A stretch of DNA of 64,000 nucleotides from Arenicellales bacterium (GTDB lineage Bacteria; Pseudomonadota; Gammaproteobacteria; Arenicellales; JAJDZL01): assembly GCA_958295885.1 (NCBI GenBank), contig OY282380.1:744001-808000 (forward strand), in the 5' to 3' direction. Made by a program: the position numbers and the translations under genes. How positions within the stretch are numbered: the first letter of the stretch is position 1; each line of letters begins with the position of its first letter. The notes below the pieces were generated by a model. The model was not told the origin of the DNA. It made no database searches and saw only the letters and a list, made by a program, of their open reading frames with translations. This document shows positions 48,239 through 58,591 of the stretch, piece by piece.

Positions 48239-50450
48239 GTAAAAGGATAAAACTGGAGTATGGGTTTCAATGGTCGGGGCCATGTCTGCTTGAATCCAAG
48301 TCAGTGACCGAGAGTGATTTTTTGAGTTTTTGGTAATCCATAATTGTAGTTGAAGCAGTGTGTTTCGAGGTCAATGCCAAGCCGAAATCGCGACTTCATA
48401 GTCGTCTTCAGCAGCTCCAGATTGTGGACTTGATTCGGATGGGTGTGATCTTGCTGTCTGGATATAGATATTGACCGGAGGCGGGGAGTGCGATGAATTG
48501 AGCTTAACTTACTGCGTCTTTTTTGGCAAGCTATGGTTCATGGCCATTGTTTTCAATTCATTCACATGGCTCGGCGGTTCGGAGTTTCGCCCCGAGTGTG
48601 AGCTGCGGCGATTGATTTGGAATCGATATTTTTTCTTGCGATGTCGGCTCAAGAGGATGAATCTGGGTTTGAAGGCGGTGTCGGTGAGGCATTTTCAACG
48701 CTGACCATGACTCGTTCCAAGCGTGACCAACGCAATCAGAGACTGCGCCGAGAGCAGTCGGCAAAAAATCTGCAATCGTCGACTTGACAGAACAAAACGT
48801 CAAGCTGAGTGAGCAGGTGCAGTTGCTGTCGGATGAGATCAAGCGTTTGAAGAAGCTGCCCAAGCCCCCTAAACTCAAGCCAAGCAAGTCCAGCGGCATG
48901 CATGACAAAGTGAAAGCCAAGCTCTCGAATTCGACCGACGGCAGTCACAGAAATCGTCGGCGCGGCCACAAAAATACAGCGACAACATCCAGCGCAAAAC
49001 GATTGACGTTAAAGCGACAAACGTAGCCGAAGGTTCGACTCGCATCGGCTTCAAGAGCTACCGCGTTCAGGAACTTGTGCTGTCTCCGCTGCTGATTGAA
49101 TACCGTCGAGAAGTCTGGCGGACGCCTTGCGGCAGGCGTATTACCGCGGCTTTGCCCGAGCATGTGAAAGGTTCTCATTTCGGCCCCGAACTGCGGTGTT
49201 TGGTGGTGTCCTTGATTTACCAAGGACAATCGACGGTTGCGCTCATCGTGGACCTGCTCAACGACTGGGATGTGACCATCTCGAAACGTAACGTGATGCG
49301 CATGCTCAATGACGGCATGAAAACTCTGGTCGATGAAGCCCAGCAGGTGCTCGCAGCCGGCATCGCCGGCGCAAAATGGCTGCATGTCGATGACACCGGC
49401 GCCCGCCATCTGCACCGCAACTGCTACTGTAGCGTCATCGGCAATGATCAGTTTACTTATTTTGCCACACGCGACCGCAAATCTCGCCTTAACTTCCTGC
49501 AGGTGTTGAGCGGCGAAAACCCCCAATATCTGATCAACTCGGCGGCGATAGACTACATGCGCAAACGCATATTGCCCAAAACAACCATTAAACTGCTGCA
49601 AAATCATCCTACACGGCGTTTCGACTGTGAGCAAAGCTTACATTCGGCGTTGGATGAGTCAGGCATCCTGCAGCACAAAGTGAATCCGCTGCCGCTGCCA
49701 ATCATCACCGAAGGCGCGCTGTGGGGCGCACTGCTTGAAGATGGAAAATTCACCGAAACCGTCATCTTAAGCGACGATGCCAAACAGATCCGGCTCGGCT
49801 GCCATGCACTGTGCTGGGTGCATGCGGAACGACACTTGAAAAAACTGCCGAACCCCGGCGACAACAACCGCTAAGCCACCGACGCCAAGCAAAGCGAAAT
49901 TTGGGATTTGTATCGCCAGCTCGTTGAGTATCGCCTTAACCCCGATTCCAAGCTGCGTGAATTGCTTATCGAACAATTCGATCAGATCTTCAATGACAAA
50001 ACCAGTTATCACTCACTCAATCTGCTACTCGAACGTCAGCGCGCCAAAAAGCCTGATCTGCTACGGGTGCTGGATCACCCGTACACGCCGCTGCACAACA
50101 ACTTAGCGGAAAATGATATTCGAGCACAAGTCACGCGCCGCAAAATATCGTCTGGCACCCGCAGCGACATCGGCCGCGACGCGCGCGACGCCGGGCTTGG
50201 AATTTTGAAAACCTGCCACAAACAGCAACTGAGTTTCTGGCATCTTCTAACAAATCGGTTCAAAGTGCCAGACGCACCCTATGTGCCATGCTTGCCCACA
50301 CTCGTCAACCAACTCGAAAAATCGACCGCTCCAACCTGACGACCGACAACCGCACCGCTTCAAGCAGAATCTCTGCCAGTCTAAACACCAAAATAGAGGT
50401 CGGCGTTGTCCACAGGAAAGTAGGCCAAACCCCAGTTTTGCCCCACTTAC
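48239..50450 (+). mobile_element. IS66-like insertion sequence with both ends
   Basis: The left end GTAAAAGGATAAAACTGG (48239) and the right end, read inward from 50450, GTAAGTGGGGCAAAACTGG form imperfect terminal inverted repeats. The 2.2 kb element encloses an IS66-type transposase. Single ends of related elements remain at 41193 and 52727. The first 500 bp inside the element contain no gene I can recognise; accessory TnpA/TnpB genes of classical IS66 are not seen. Confidence 0.7.
48784..50339 (+). pseudogene. IS66-family transposase, frameshifted and with an in-frame stop
   Basis: The N-terminal coiled coil and proline-lysine hinge (LSDEIKRLKKLPKPPKLKPS) are in one frame. From about 48960 the protein continues in another with VAEGSTRIGFKSYRVQELVL and EYRREVWRTPCG. 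The catalytic domain contains WLHVDDTGARH (first Asp) and CWVHAERHLKKL. It is cut by TAA at 49872-49874, after which the same frame goes on to the end, including HNNLAENDIRAQVTRRKISS, the IS66 Glu motif. One frameshift and one stop inactivate it. Confidence 0.85.
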
Positions 50451-50855
50451 GACATAATTAAAAATGCCGCGTTGCGATGGATCAGCGTACTCTGGCTCAT
50501 CACTTCACCGTAAGACTCCATCAAGCGTCAGAATTCGCCCACCGTAGGTTGCATCGAAAATCGCTGAAACAGATAATGCGGTAGAAAATCCAAGCCCGTA
50601 GCGGGTGTTTGTTGATGTTTCAGACTTAGCTACGGAAGTACCGTAATGTCATAAATTGATTGGCGAAATGCAAATCTTGATTCCTAGATATTTTTCAGCT
50701 CTGCTACTAGGCAAATTGGTGTTAGCTGGGTGTTTCACCGAAACATTGAAAATTCATAATCAGCAATGACTGCACGGATTGGCTTGATTTCTTGACTTCC
50801 GTTGACTGCCGAACACTGCTTGGCGCATACCCGCGCGAGTACGGTGAAACAGGTT
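50451..50855. other. 405 bp without recognisable genes
   Basis: Lies between the right end of the IS66-like element and a minus-strand conserved hypothetical gene. No supported feature. Confidence 0.4.
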
Positions 50856-51998
50856 TCAGAAAAACTTCGCATTCAGAATTTCCAGCAGTACTTTTTTGTA
50901 CGGGTGCCGCCGCTTCAGCGCCGAAAGTTGAATTTCAAACTGTCTTGCGGTTCCGTCCTCTTTCGATATATGCTTGAGACCCGATAAAATTTTGGCCGCC
51001 TCATTGTAACCATCGCGGTTTCGTCTGTTGATCTCATCTTCGACCAAATCCCAGGCATTATCAAGTCCCAAGTCAACAATTGCGTCAATTTCTCTACGCT
51101 GGGCCCGTTTCTTTTCGAGTTCCACCTGTTTGCGTTTGGCTTCCGCCCGCGCTGCTTCCTCGGCTTTGCGGCGTATTCGTATCGCTTCAGCACGATCACG
51201 CAATTCGAGTACGGAGCGACGCCTAGCAGGCTTCTTATTCGAACTCGATAAAGTCACTTTCCGAACAAACGCGCGCAACTCAATCGAGGCATGCGGATCT
51301 CCATCGTAAAGAAGTTGAAGGAACTTCGTCTTTTTACTTTCTGGAATCTCCGACAATACCTTTAGGACTGAGTCTGAGGACTCTTCAATTCTGTCATCAC
51401 CGACGTTGCGTTCGGCAGCTGCTTGAATCAAATCTGAATCGATGCGCAGAAATTTTGCAAAATTCTTCAGTGCTCCAGACAACGGGGCGAGGCCCGGCAG
51501 CGGTTCCAATACTTCTTCTCTGAGACTGCCATCTTCAACCGCTACCAGCCAAATGATATACAGCATACGCAAGTCGCCACCAATCAGATCGTATCGCAAG
51601 GGTATAAATGGACTGAGCCGGTCAAGTCCATCGTCAAATTCATACCATCCGCCGTCTTCAAAATAGAATACGTCTAGAATCATGTTTTCGCCGGCGTCGA
51701 TCAAACTTGCCACCTCACTGCTTCTCAGAAAGTCATCGAACCGTGACTGATCAACGAATCGTTTCGGAAGTCTGACCATGAATCGACTGGTGGCCCAGTT
51801 GGCGCGATACAGATGCAGATCAAAATAATTTTTCATCAACGATGTTTCATCGCCGCGGAAGTCTCCCCAGTTGTAGACATTGATGAAACTTGTGGGGTTG
51901 ATTTCAGCCCGCGTCGAAATACGCCGCAATTGTGCCATTTCCGACTCACTCAATGGGCGGTCGATTGCCAGAAACTCGTAGTATTGATGTTCGCTCAT
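50856..51998 (-). CDS. conserved hypothetical protein with C-terminal coiled coil
   Basis: A 380-residue protein starting SEHQYYEFLAIDRPLSESEM, which matches a widespread bacterial family of unknown function whose members begin with this Tyr-Tyr-Glu-Phe pattern. Other conserved parts are PTSFINVYNWGDFRGD and YFDLHLYRANWATSRFMVRL. Residues about 265-320 form a highly charged helix (EAIRIRRKAEEAARAEAKRK) likely to be a coiled coil. It is cytoplasmic, with no export signal. It stands alone here. Family members are sometimes found beside SWIM zinc-finger genes, but none is seen here. Confidence 0.72.
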   Translation of the reverse strand: MSEHQYYEFLAIDRPLSESEMAQLRRISTRAEINPTSFINVYNWGDFRGDETSLMKNYFDLHLYRANWATSRFMVRLPKRFVDQSRFDDFLRSSEVASLIDAGENMILDVFYFEDGGWYEFDDGLDRLSPFIPLRYDLIGGDLRMLYIIWLVAVEDGSLREEVLEPLPGLAPLSGALKNFAKFLRIDSDLIQAAAERNVGDDRIEESSDSVLKVLSEIPESKKTKFLQLLYDGDPHASIELRAFVRKVTLSSSNKKPARRRSVLELRDRAEAIRIRRKAEEAARAEAKRKQVELEKKRAQRREIDAIVDLGLDNAWDLVEDEINRRNRDGYNEAAKILSGLKHISKEDGTARQFEIQLSALKRRHPYKKVLLEILNAKFF

Positions 51999-52227
51999 AA
52001 TTTAAAATCCTCACCAAGTAAACGATGATTTACCATCGGTAGCTTAACTTTATGATCTTTTTGTTCTTAATAACTGCTGTTTGCCTAGTTATACTTCGGA
52101 ACAACGACTTTATACTTGATTCTCGCTGCAAGACAATACCAATCCCACGTTTCTAGCGAACGAAATGTTGGGGCGGCAGTTCGAATGTCAGAAACTTCCC
52201 ACAGAGTGAGAAATCGATTTATCAATC

Positions 52228-52518
52228 TCATAGAATTCTGCCCCAACGCACTAGTTTCCGAAGATCGCGTATGGCGGGTTGCTGCACATTCGGATGTCCT
52301 GCCTCATGCGATACATTTCCAGGGATTACTTCTCCTTCTGCAATTAAAAGATGAGCTCCTGCTCTATTAAAGTCGATACCGACGCGTTTCGACCAAGTTC
52401 TGGTGTAGGCCAAATACTCCGAAGTTACAAGGTGATTGAAACTAAAATTGATCCAAACATCTTTTACGAAAATCCCTGAGAATGCCGTATAGTTCCTTTG
52501 TCCGATATTCAAAATCAA
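52228..52518 (-). CDS. hypothetical ORF, 96 aa
   Basis: A minus-strand frame with protein-like composition: SGIFVKDVWINFSFNHLVTS, KRVGIDFNRAGAHLLIAEGE and QPAIRDLRKLVRWGRIL. No motif is known to me; it may be a fragment of a larger lost gene. The surrounding stretch (51999-53206) otherwise holds only the solo IS end at 52727. Confidence 0.3.
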   Translation of the reverse strand: MILNIGQRNYTAFSGIFVKDVWINFSFNHLVTSEYLAYTRTWSKRVGIDFNRAGAHLLIAEGEVIPGNVSHEAGHPNVQQPAIRDLRKLVRWGRIL

Positions 52519-52726
52519 GTTCTAATTTACTAGCCTCTCGTCTGTTTTTCGTGTAGCTATGATTCCCGGATTGAAACAATGAAACTCAGAGACTCTGTTG
52601 TTTGTAAATCGGTCACAGTCGTGCTCAGCAAAAAATTCTATCGGTAAATTCCGAATCCAACGACGAATGCTGAAAACCTCGCCAGTGTCGGTGTAACACA
52701 TTAATATGACAGTTCAAGAAAGCAGA

Positions 52727-52752
52727 CCAAATCCCAGTTTTGCCGCATTTAC
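52727..52752 (-). repeat. solitary right end of an IS66-like element
   Basis: CCAAATCCCAGTTTTGCC then GCATTTAC matches the right terminal repeat at 50425-50450 (CCAAACCCCAGTTTTGCC then CCACTTAC). No transposase or left end accompanies it. It shows that a related element once lay here. Confidence 0.5.
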
Positions 52753-53206
52753 TCATCAGTAGAAAATGTGGTTGCGTAACGACAGGAGCATCCCACGCTA
52801 AGCAAGTCAGTGCGAAACATCCGAATTTGTTTGATAATGAGCAAAATAGCCAAGTGGTGTGAGTGTCATTTTAGATGCCGCCTGCCGGATTTTATGGACC
52901 AAAAAATAGCATGGGAAACACCTGGCGTAACGAGGCTAAAATTAAAACTGCTGATAAAATAGTTCGCAGACAGGCACGATCAGATCACGGTGTGTGCACC
53001 TGATGGAATCGCCGACGGCAATGCTCAGCCGGTCAGGACACAATCAGATGGAGCGAGCACGATGTGCCCTTATGACGTAATCGGAGAGAATAAACCTCTC
53101 CTGAACTCATTCGCCACCACAAATGCTTTGTCAACATTTTTGATTAAAAATGTCCTTGATGTGTATATTCATTTACACATACACACCATTTATCAGGAAA
53201 TACACC

Positions 53207-53483
53207 ATGGCAAGGGTGCAGCTAGTATTACGGGGATGAAGACCGCAGCCGGTACATTCATCAGGCCAACAAAGAAGGTCTGACATTGAGCGCGTGACTA
53301 CGCGCTGCTGCTGAAGAACGGCTTGAACGGAACTCGCGAGTCCAACCGTTTGAATCTGTTACGGACCTAAAGGCTTTCTTCACCGAGTGTGACAAACGCG
53401 ATAGCGGTGGAATTGAACCGGACTGGGAGCAACATATCTCCGCAATTAATGAAGTTCGCAAACGAGGTGCGGTAGGTTCGTGA
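53207..53483 (+). pseudogene. Arc-like antitoxin, frameshifted
   Basis: The ATG at 53207 starts MARVQLVL, then the frame shifts to DEDRSRYIHQANKEGLTLSA. A TGA replaces the expected Trp, and LRAAAEERLERNSRVQPFES follows, ending VRKRGAVGS with TGA at 53481-53483. This is a ribbon-helix-helix antitoxin of the type that precedes PIN toxins. Its stop overlaps the toxin start in GTGA. It is the only TA locus in the window on the plus strand. Confidence 0.65.
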
Positions 53484-53690
53484 CTTTCGTCGACACAAAT
53501 GTTTTCATGTACTCCGTGGGACAGACACACCCACTAGAGGAATTTGCTCGGTAGTTTTTCCTTGTTGCGAGTCGCGAGCAAGAACCCTTATGCACATCTT
53601 CCGAAGTATTGCAGGAAATCCTAGATCGCTACCTTTCCAGTAAGCATTCACTTCTCCGTGATAGAGGTGTTATCTCAGAGCCTTGTTGAT
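53480..53690 (+). pseudogene. PIN-domain toxin N-terminal fragment
   Basis: From the GTG at 53480 the frame reads TFVDTNVFMYSVGQTHPLEE, hits a TAG, and continues in frame as FFLVASREQEPLCTSSEVLQ then EILDRYL. These are the first two PIN motifs (Asp and the Glu of EVLQE). The C-terminal acids cannot be found downstream. The toxin is dead. From 53870 to 54109 a plus-strand frame ends FENRHAEPIEWQFVLADLKT, which may be the C-terminus of an IS630-like transposase, but the evidence is thin. Confidence 0.6.
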
Positions 53691-54205
53691 TGCAATTCAA
53701 TCTTCAGGGCATCGCCATTTCGAAAATCAAATGGCGGGTCATGGTCAGCTTGCGACGAACCGACTCGGTCAATGCCGTATTTTACTTGGATCGAGTTTTG
53801 CCGGGCAGGTGACCTGGTCTGGTCTGAACAGTTTGAATTCATGAATTCAAGATCGCTTTCCAGTTTCACTTAGGGGAAAGCTCATTCGCATCAACGTATA
53901 CAGCTCCTTTTGATGTAATGCAGACTTTTGGACTATCGCCCGATTTTTCCGCCATTGACCCCAGCCTCCTAATCAATGTCGTTAGTTTATTCTTAATTTC
54001 TACCAAAATTTCGTACGCAGAATTTAAGGATCGAGTTGCCTGCTTCGAAAATCGACATGCCGAACCGATTGAGTGGCAATTCGTTTTGGCCGATTTAAAG
54101 ACGACGTGAATTTTGACATTCTTGCAAATTTCAACAAACTAAAGCCATCAGAGAATCTGGCATAAGTTGCTTATATTTTGGAATATGCGTAAACATGCTT
54201 TGAAA

Positions 54206-54415
54206 TGGTGGACATGGTCGCAATGTATTCAAACCATATCTACTCTACCATTTGAGTTTACTACGTTGGATATCTCAACTCAACATCTCTACTAAAAAAT
54301 TGCTGCTAAATCACTAAAACTAAATCAACTCGAATTGGGCTTAAGAAAGACTTACTACAAAAAAAATTTTGAGAAAAAACGTATCAAAAGCAATTCAATG
54401 GACCAATGAAGACTA
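54206..54415 (+). repeat. dispersed repeat copy with eroded HTH-like ORF
   Basis: ATGGTGGACATGGTCGCAAT followed by GTATTCAAACCATATC. Downstream TTTGAGTTTACTACGTTGG and later pieces reading KIAAKSLKLNQLELG and VSKAIQWTNED parallel the better copy at 29350. Frames are broken throughout. The remaining stretch to 54527 is empty. Confidence 0.55.
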
Positions 54416-54527
54416 GTACAAACTATGCTTCAAAAATTCATATTGAATCATGTTCAATCCATCATAATCCAAGTAAGGAATACTTAAGGTAAATACAGTG
54501 CTTGCTCAATGAACACTCTAAGTAGAC

Positions 54528-55055
54528 TTAATCTCGTAAATTAGCGAAAGGACGCATACCTCCATGTGACCGCTTAAATATTCCAATAATCGCTTTTTCA
54601 ATTTCCCTAGGTTGGGATTCTTTTAATATTTTCCAGCACACAAGCAACTGTTCTGCATCGCAGAGTTGCCACACTAACCTGCCGCCCTTATGAGGATATT
54701 TCTTACCTTCACCAAATTTGATCAATTCCTTGATTCTGCTCTTTAAATTAGCTTCGATATTTACACCACCCGCCTTACCAATGTAGACTATGGTTGCGTC
54801 TAGGACCCACTCACGCTCCAATTTTTTAATGGAAACGTTTGGGTCTTTATTTTTGAAGTGACCTCCAGTCCCAACAGAATGGAATTTGGGAGGTGAATCA
54901 GAGTTACGTAAGAGTAAATAAACACCTCGTTCAGAGGGGATGCAATGCATTTTGGCTCGCAAAGTTTCTACACTCACAAAACCTTCAAATCCTAGTTCTC
55001 GTAATCCAGAAACTGATTTCAAGTGGTTGGAATTAATTTTCTTCAAATTTTGCAT
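54528..55055 (-). CDS. GIY-YIG-like domain protein
   Basis: A 175-residue protein with a GIY-YIG-type core: RGVYLLLR (residues 43-50) supplies the first motif, IVYIGKAGGVN (89-99) the second, and the nearby LKSRIKEL contributes the conserved Arg at about 107. Length and the long insert between the two motifs differ from UvrC or homing nucleases. Relatives with this layout are uncharacterised proteins in defence-rich regions. Nuclease activity is possible but not certain, since a catalytic Glu is not obvious. It stands alone. Confidence 0.6.
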   Translation of the reverse strand: MQNLKKINSNHLKSVSGLRELGFEGFVSVETLRAKMHCIPSERGVYLLLRNSDSPPKFHSVGTGGHFKNKDPNVSIKKLEREWVLDATIVYIGKAGGVNIEANLKSRIKELIKFGEGKKYPHKGGRLVWQLCDAEQLLVCWKILKESQPREIEKAIIGIFKRSHGGMRPFANLRD

Positions 55056-55168
55056 AGATTCATCTAATTATGAGATATTTCAAAATGTAGTGCGCAAGGT
55101 GTGTTGCAAAAATCGAACATTATTCTGACTGACTCACACCAAATTGGTACAGCCGTTAGTATTTGAGA

Positions 55169-55200
55169 GTTTGCATCCGCTCAATTGGGTGGATGCAAAC
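55169..55200. other. inverted repeat, 10-bp stem
   Basis: GTTTGCATCC and GGATGCAAAC pair perfectly across 12 bases. A T run (ATTTTTTTAT) follows 8 bp later on the plus strand, but no plus-strand gene precedes it. On the minus strand about 55370-55180 there is weak resemblance to the end of an IS3 OrfB (LCRAHGIKQLMG then GYDN), so the hairpin could belong to a lost element. The rest of 55056-55551 shows nothing. Confidence 0.3.
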
Positions 55201-55551
55201 ACCGGCCATTTTTTTATCTGTACTTCACGGACCGCAAACAAGAACTCGTCTTACATATTGTCGTAACCAACACCCACACACTGCCCATCAACTGTTTGAT
55301 GCCGTGGGCTCGACACAGCTCTTGAAGCGCCTTCGAACTGTGTCAGTGCCGATTGAAACTGGGGAGCTTCCATCGGCACCGACAATCTAGCATAGCACTG
55401 CAGGAGCTATTGAGCCCCGTAACTCTTCAGGCAGTTTATTCTGAAATTTGAAACCCCTATTAGATTGCTCATAGATAAATCAAAACGATCACACTACTCA
55501 ATAATCCGCCTTCTACCATTGACTCTCGAAAGGCGGTTCGGCTACATTGCG

Positions 55552-55600
55552 TGGTGGACGTGGTCGCAATGTATTTAAGTCATCTCCACATTAAACTTTG
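55552..55600 (+). repeat. dispersed repeat copy
   Basis: GTGGTGGACGTGGTCGCAAT followed by GTATTTAAGTCATC. Read on the plus strand the core gives VVDVVAMYLSHLH. It lies about 250 bp beyond the end of the intact DUF3368 toxin gene; the truncated DUF3368 locus at 21.3 kb also has a copy nearby. Confidence 0.55.
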
Positions 55601-55805
55601 ACGTTGTTATTTCGCAGTACTTCAATGCAACTTCTATACCCAAAATTGAAACTGCTTGTGGAACATCCGCGACAGCCGGTTATTCAAAAATAGTCGAAAT
55701 TGGCAGCTTAATAAATAACTATAGGATGCTCACAATACAGGGTCGTAGAGTCTACAGGAATAAGAAGGCAAAGTAACTGTAAGCTGAAGAAATTCATCGG
55801 ACAAC

Positions 55806-56294
55806 TTATATTTTTTCGTCGACTAAATGAAGGATCGCATGTTTAACCTTATCGTCCATCCGAAACTGCAAGACTTGGAGGTGATCTAGAACCGTCTGAA
55901 CCGATTCAATTAGACTTCGTTTCTTCGCCAAAACCAAAATTCCCATTGTTCCAGTAATCTCCAATCCGACTGAAGAAGCAAACCTACGCGCTTTACGATC
56001 ATCAAGAACAAGCAGGGGTTTAGAAGACTCCAACTCCAAAGCGATGACTTCATTTTCACCTTTTCCGAGGTTAGCAATTTGGATAATTATGGATTTTCCA
56101 CTCACTGTCTTGACAGACAGCCATGGCACCTGTTTGACTTCCGGCAAATCAATTCCGTGCCTCCTACCTTGAGCTAATTCCTCTGCAACTGCCAATGGAA
56201 TCTGCACAAATTCGAATAAAACTGGTAGAACATTTAACAAACCCACCTGATGTAAGTACTGTAACGGTGAAGTGTTACAAATGGTGACTTGCAC
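55806..56294 (-). CDS. DUF3368 PIN-like toxin
   Basis: An intact 162-residue protein. TICNTSPLQYLHQVGLL places the first acidic/polar PIN motif (Asn-Thr-Ser), AVAEELAQGRR the Glu, GKGENEVIALELE the third region and LVLDDRKARRFASSVGL the last Asp pair. GTMGILVLAKKR is the family's C-terminal helix. It overlaps the UPF0175 antitoxin by 20 bp and is the complete version of the broken gene at 21269. A predicted RNA-cleaving toxin. Confidence 0.85.
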   Translation of the reverse strand: MQVTICNTSPLQYLHQVGLLNVLPVLFEFVQIPLAVAEELAQGRRHGIDLPEVKQVPWLSVKTVSGKSIIIQIANLGKGENEVIALELESSKPLLVLDDRKARRFASSVGLEITGTMGILVLAKKRSLIESVQTVLDHLQVLQFRMDDKVKHAILHLVDEKI

Positions 56295-56520
56295 TCAACA
56301 GATCGTTTTGTAGTTCTTCCTCCGACAGTTTAAATGTGTCTACGCCGTATTCTGCTAATTTAGTTGAAAATAGCGGCTTGGGCACTCTAGCAAATTCTGC
56401 TGCCGCGCCAGTAGACAATCGTCCCAGTTCATAAAGTTTAACGGCAATGAGTATTCTCGCTTCTTGATTAATCTCTTCGGGAGTCAATTTCAATGCTAGC
56501 CCTAGTTCCGCACTAATCAA
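56275..56520 (-). CDS. UPF0175-family antitoxin
   Basis: An 81-residue UPF0175 protein: LTPEEINQEARILIAVKLYE, LSTGAAAEFARVPKPLFSTK and the tail EEELQNDLLSASHHL, close to the one at 21525-21797. The N-terminal few residues differ (SAELGLALK), so the 5' end may have been replaced. It partners with the DUF3368 toxin by a 20 bp overlap. Confidence 0.84.
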   Translation of the reverse strand: MISAELGLALKLTPEEINQEARILIAVKLYELGRLSTGAAAEFARVPKPLFSTKLAEYGVDTFKLSEEELQNDLLSASHHL

Positions 56521-56615
56521 AAAACAATTCTCCTAAGGTATTGATATCATGTTTTTTTCGAAAAAGACCAAATCGTACATGTAACAACATTTCGCGCTAT
56601 TTTCTTTTCTTTCCC

Positions 56616-58145
56616 TCACCAGCGTTTCCGATGCAGTTGCGCCTTCATATTCAGTGCCTGTGCCAACCGCGCCTGGTCTGCGGTCGGACGCACATCCTGA
56701 CGGTTGGTGATTGTGCGATGCTCCTTGGTCTTGAGCGTGGTCGTCACCCGCATCCAGTTTCGAAGACGTCTTCGAATGCTCTTCCAACTCCAGTGAATGT
56801 CGTGCTCCCTGAACTGAAATCGCAAGGTGTGAACGGCATGATAAGCCAATACCGTGATGAACAGGTGCGCCTGGATTCGCCGGTTCAGCTGATGCCAGAC
56901 CGGACGAAGTCCCAGCTCCGACTTCATGCTTCTGAAAGTGGACTCTATATCGGTCAGACTCCAGTAGGTTTTCACAATCCTGTCATCGCTCCAGTTGGCA
57001 TGGGAAGTGCGCAGCACATAACTGCCGGCCTGATCATCGGCTTTTTGGTGCTGCGAACTGTAGCTCCAAGTCACGGCCGTGGCATTGATGCCTTTGTCGT
57101 CTTCGCTGACGTCGACCGTATAGTGCTGGCTTACTTTGCTATATTCGTGTTTGAGGCGGCCGATTTTCTCATGCACCTTGCCGACTCGTTTGGTACAGTA
57201 TTTTTTCGACAGTCCTTGATGTAGTTTCTGCAGTTTCTGTTCGTACAGCTGGCGTTTTCGAGATACGATGGAGGTGTCGCCCGCCTTCTTGTTTTCGCTT
57301 CGTATGTAAAGAAACACTTCCTTGGCATCGTCGTCGGCGCGGTTTTGCGCCGAGTCTTGGTCTGGTGGCGGCAGCCGCCATACGCACACCTTGGAGCCCT
57401 GACTCGTGGTTCGCTGCAGATGCGGCTTGCCTTGTGGTACGGGCGGTTTGCCTCGCCGAGAGACCACTACCCAGTCGTAATTGCCTTTCGACAGAAACTT
57501 GATGTTATCTTCGGTAGCGATTCCCGCATCCATCACTACGGTGGGTCTGGAATGCGCAGACTCAGGCAGTTTGATCAATTTATTCAACATCTTCTGCAAA
57601 GTATCGCATTCCGAGACATTGCCCGGCAGCATCTCGCAGTGCAACGGAAATCCGTGTGCGTCCAAGGCCAGGCCCAAACTGACCAGCGGACAGTCGTTTC
57701 GTTTCTGCTTGGAGCGTCCGAAGCACTTCAGCTCGCCATCGGCGCGCCCGTGATAGTGCACATTGGTCAGGTCGTAGAACACCACCGTGGCCGCAATCGA
57801 GAACAGGTCGCGTTCGCGTTCGAATAAAGCGCGCTGCAGCGCAACGCGGTGTTTCCACAACAGGTCGTTCAAGCGGTACAGTTTGTCCAGCGAAGGCGGC
57901 AGTTGATCGTGCAGTTCCAATATTTCCAAAATCGCGCTGTCTTCGAGCATCCAGCGCAAGGTTTCGCGTTCACTGCCAGGATGCAGCATGCGGGCGATGA
58001 CCAGAGCCGCGCACAGCACCGCATCTTTTTTACTGACGTTCAGGGATTCGAGCAGGTTGATGAAGTCGAGTTGGCGCAGCGCATGCAGACAGATTCGTTC
58101 GGCGCCGGCGCTGCGAACGACGACTCGGCTGGCGCTGGCGCCACC
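56616..58145 (-). pseudogene. IS1634-family transposase, 5'-truncated
   Basis: The open frame contains most of an IS1634/IS4-type DDE transposase: VVFYDLTNVHYHGRADGELK (first Asp), VVMDAGIATEDNIKFL (second) and the long YWSLTDIESTFRSMKSELGL region (Glu), ending HRKRW. The frame continues above the GTG at 58019 (reading ALRQLDFINLLESLNVSKKD) to about 58145. There it joins IS3 orfB sequence without a start codon, so the first 60-100 residues are lost. It sits directly beside the UPF0175/DUF3368 pair. Confidence 0.78.
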
Positions 58146-58262
58146 GATAATAACCCGATTCTGAAATCTCCAGCACTCGACACATCAGACGAATCGTGAA
58201 ATTTTTGCGCTCGACTTCAATCAGTTCGTACGCCTGGTTCCACCACTGTTGGTCACGCCGTC
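58146..58262 (-). pseudogene. IS3-family orfB N-terminal stub
   Basis: The frame reads QQWWNQAYELIEVERKNF and TIRLMCRVLEISESGYYRWR, the start of an IS3 orfB product, then is cut by the IS1634-like sequence at about 58145. It overlaps the end of orfA in another frame, as IS3 elements do for programmed frameshifting. The catalytic domain is gone. Confidence 0.7.
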
Positions 58263-58526
58263 CGCGGCGAACCAGGCCGCGGCTTTTTTCAAGAACGCAT
58301 TCTCCTGCTCCAACTGCTCAATACGACGCTTGCAACGGCGCAACTCCGCTTCACTCCCAGCGCCCGCCTCCGGCTGACTCGCCTTCAACTTGGCTTGACG
58401 CTTCCAATTCTCAATCGTGGTCGCCGACGGCTCGTATCTGCGAGCCAACTCTCTCACCGATATCCCCGCTTCATGCTCCGACAGGATATGCTCTTTTAAT
58501 TCTTCCGGGTAGATCACTTTACCCAT
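58221..58526 (-). CDS. IS3-family transposase OrfA
   Basis: A 101-residue OrfA. The helix-turn-helix (EHEAGISVRELARRYEPSAT then TIENWKRQ) is followed by a leucine-zipper-like coil (RCKRRIEQLEQENAFLKKAA). The frame is open and normal in length, but with orfB destroyed the protein can only bind DNA. GGAGGGAAAACC lies in front of the ATG at 58526. Confidence 0.8.
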   Translation of the reverse strand: MGKVIYPEELKEHILSEHEAGISVRELARRYEPSATTIENWKRQAKLKASQPEAGAGSEAELRRCKRRIEQLEQENAFLKKAAAWFAADGVTNSGGTRRTN

Positions 58527-58591
58527 CTTGGTTTTCCCTCCAGTTCTTAGGTAAACTCTACAATTAAAGTGTCTCTACATTATCGGGGTAG

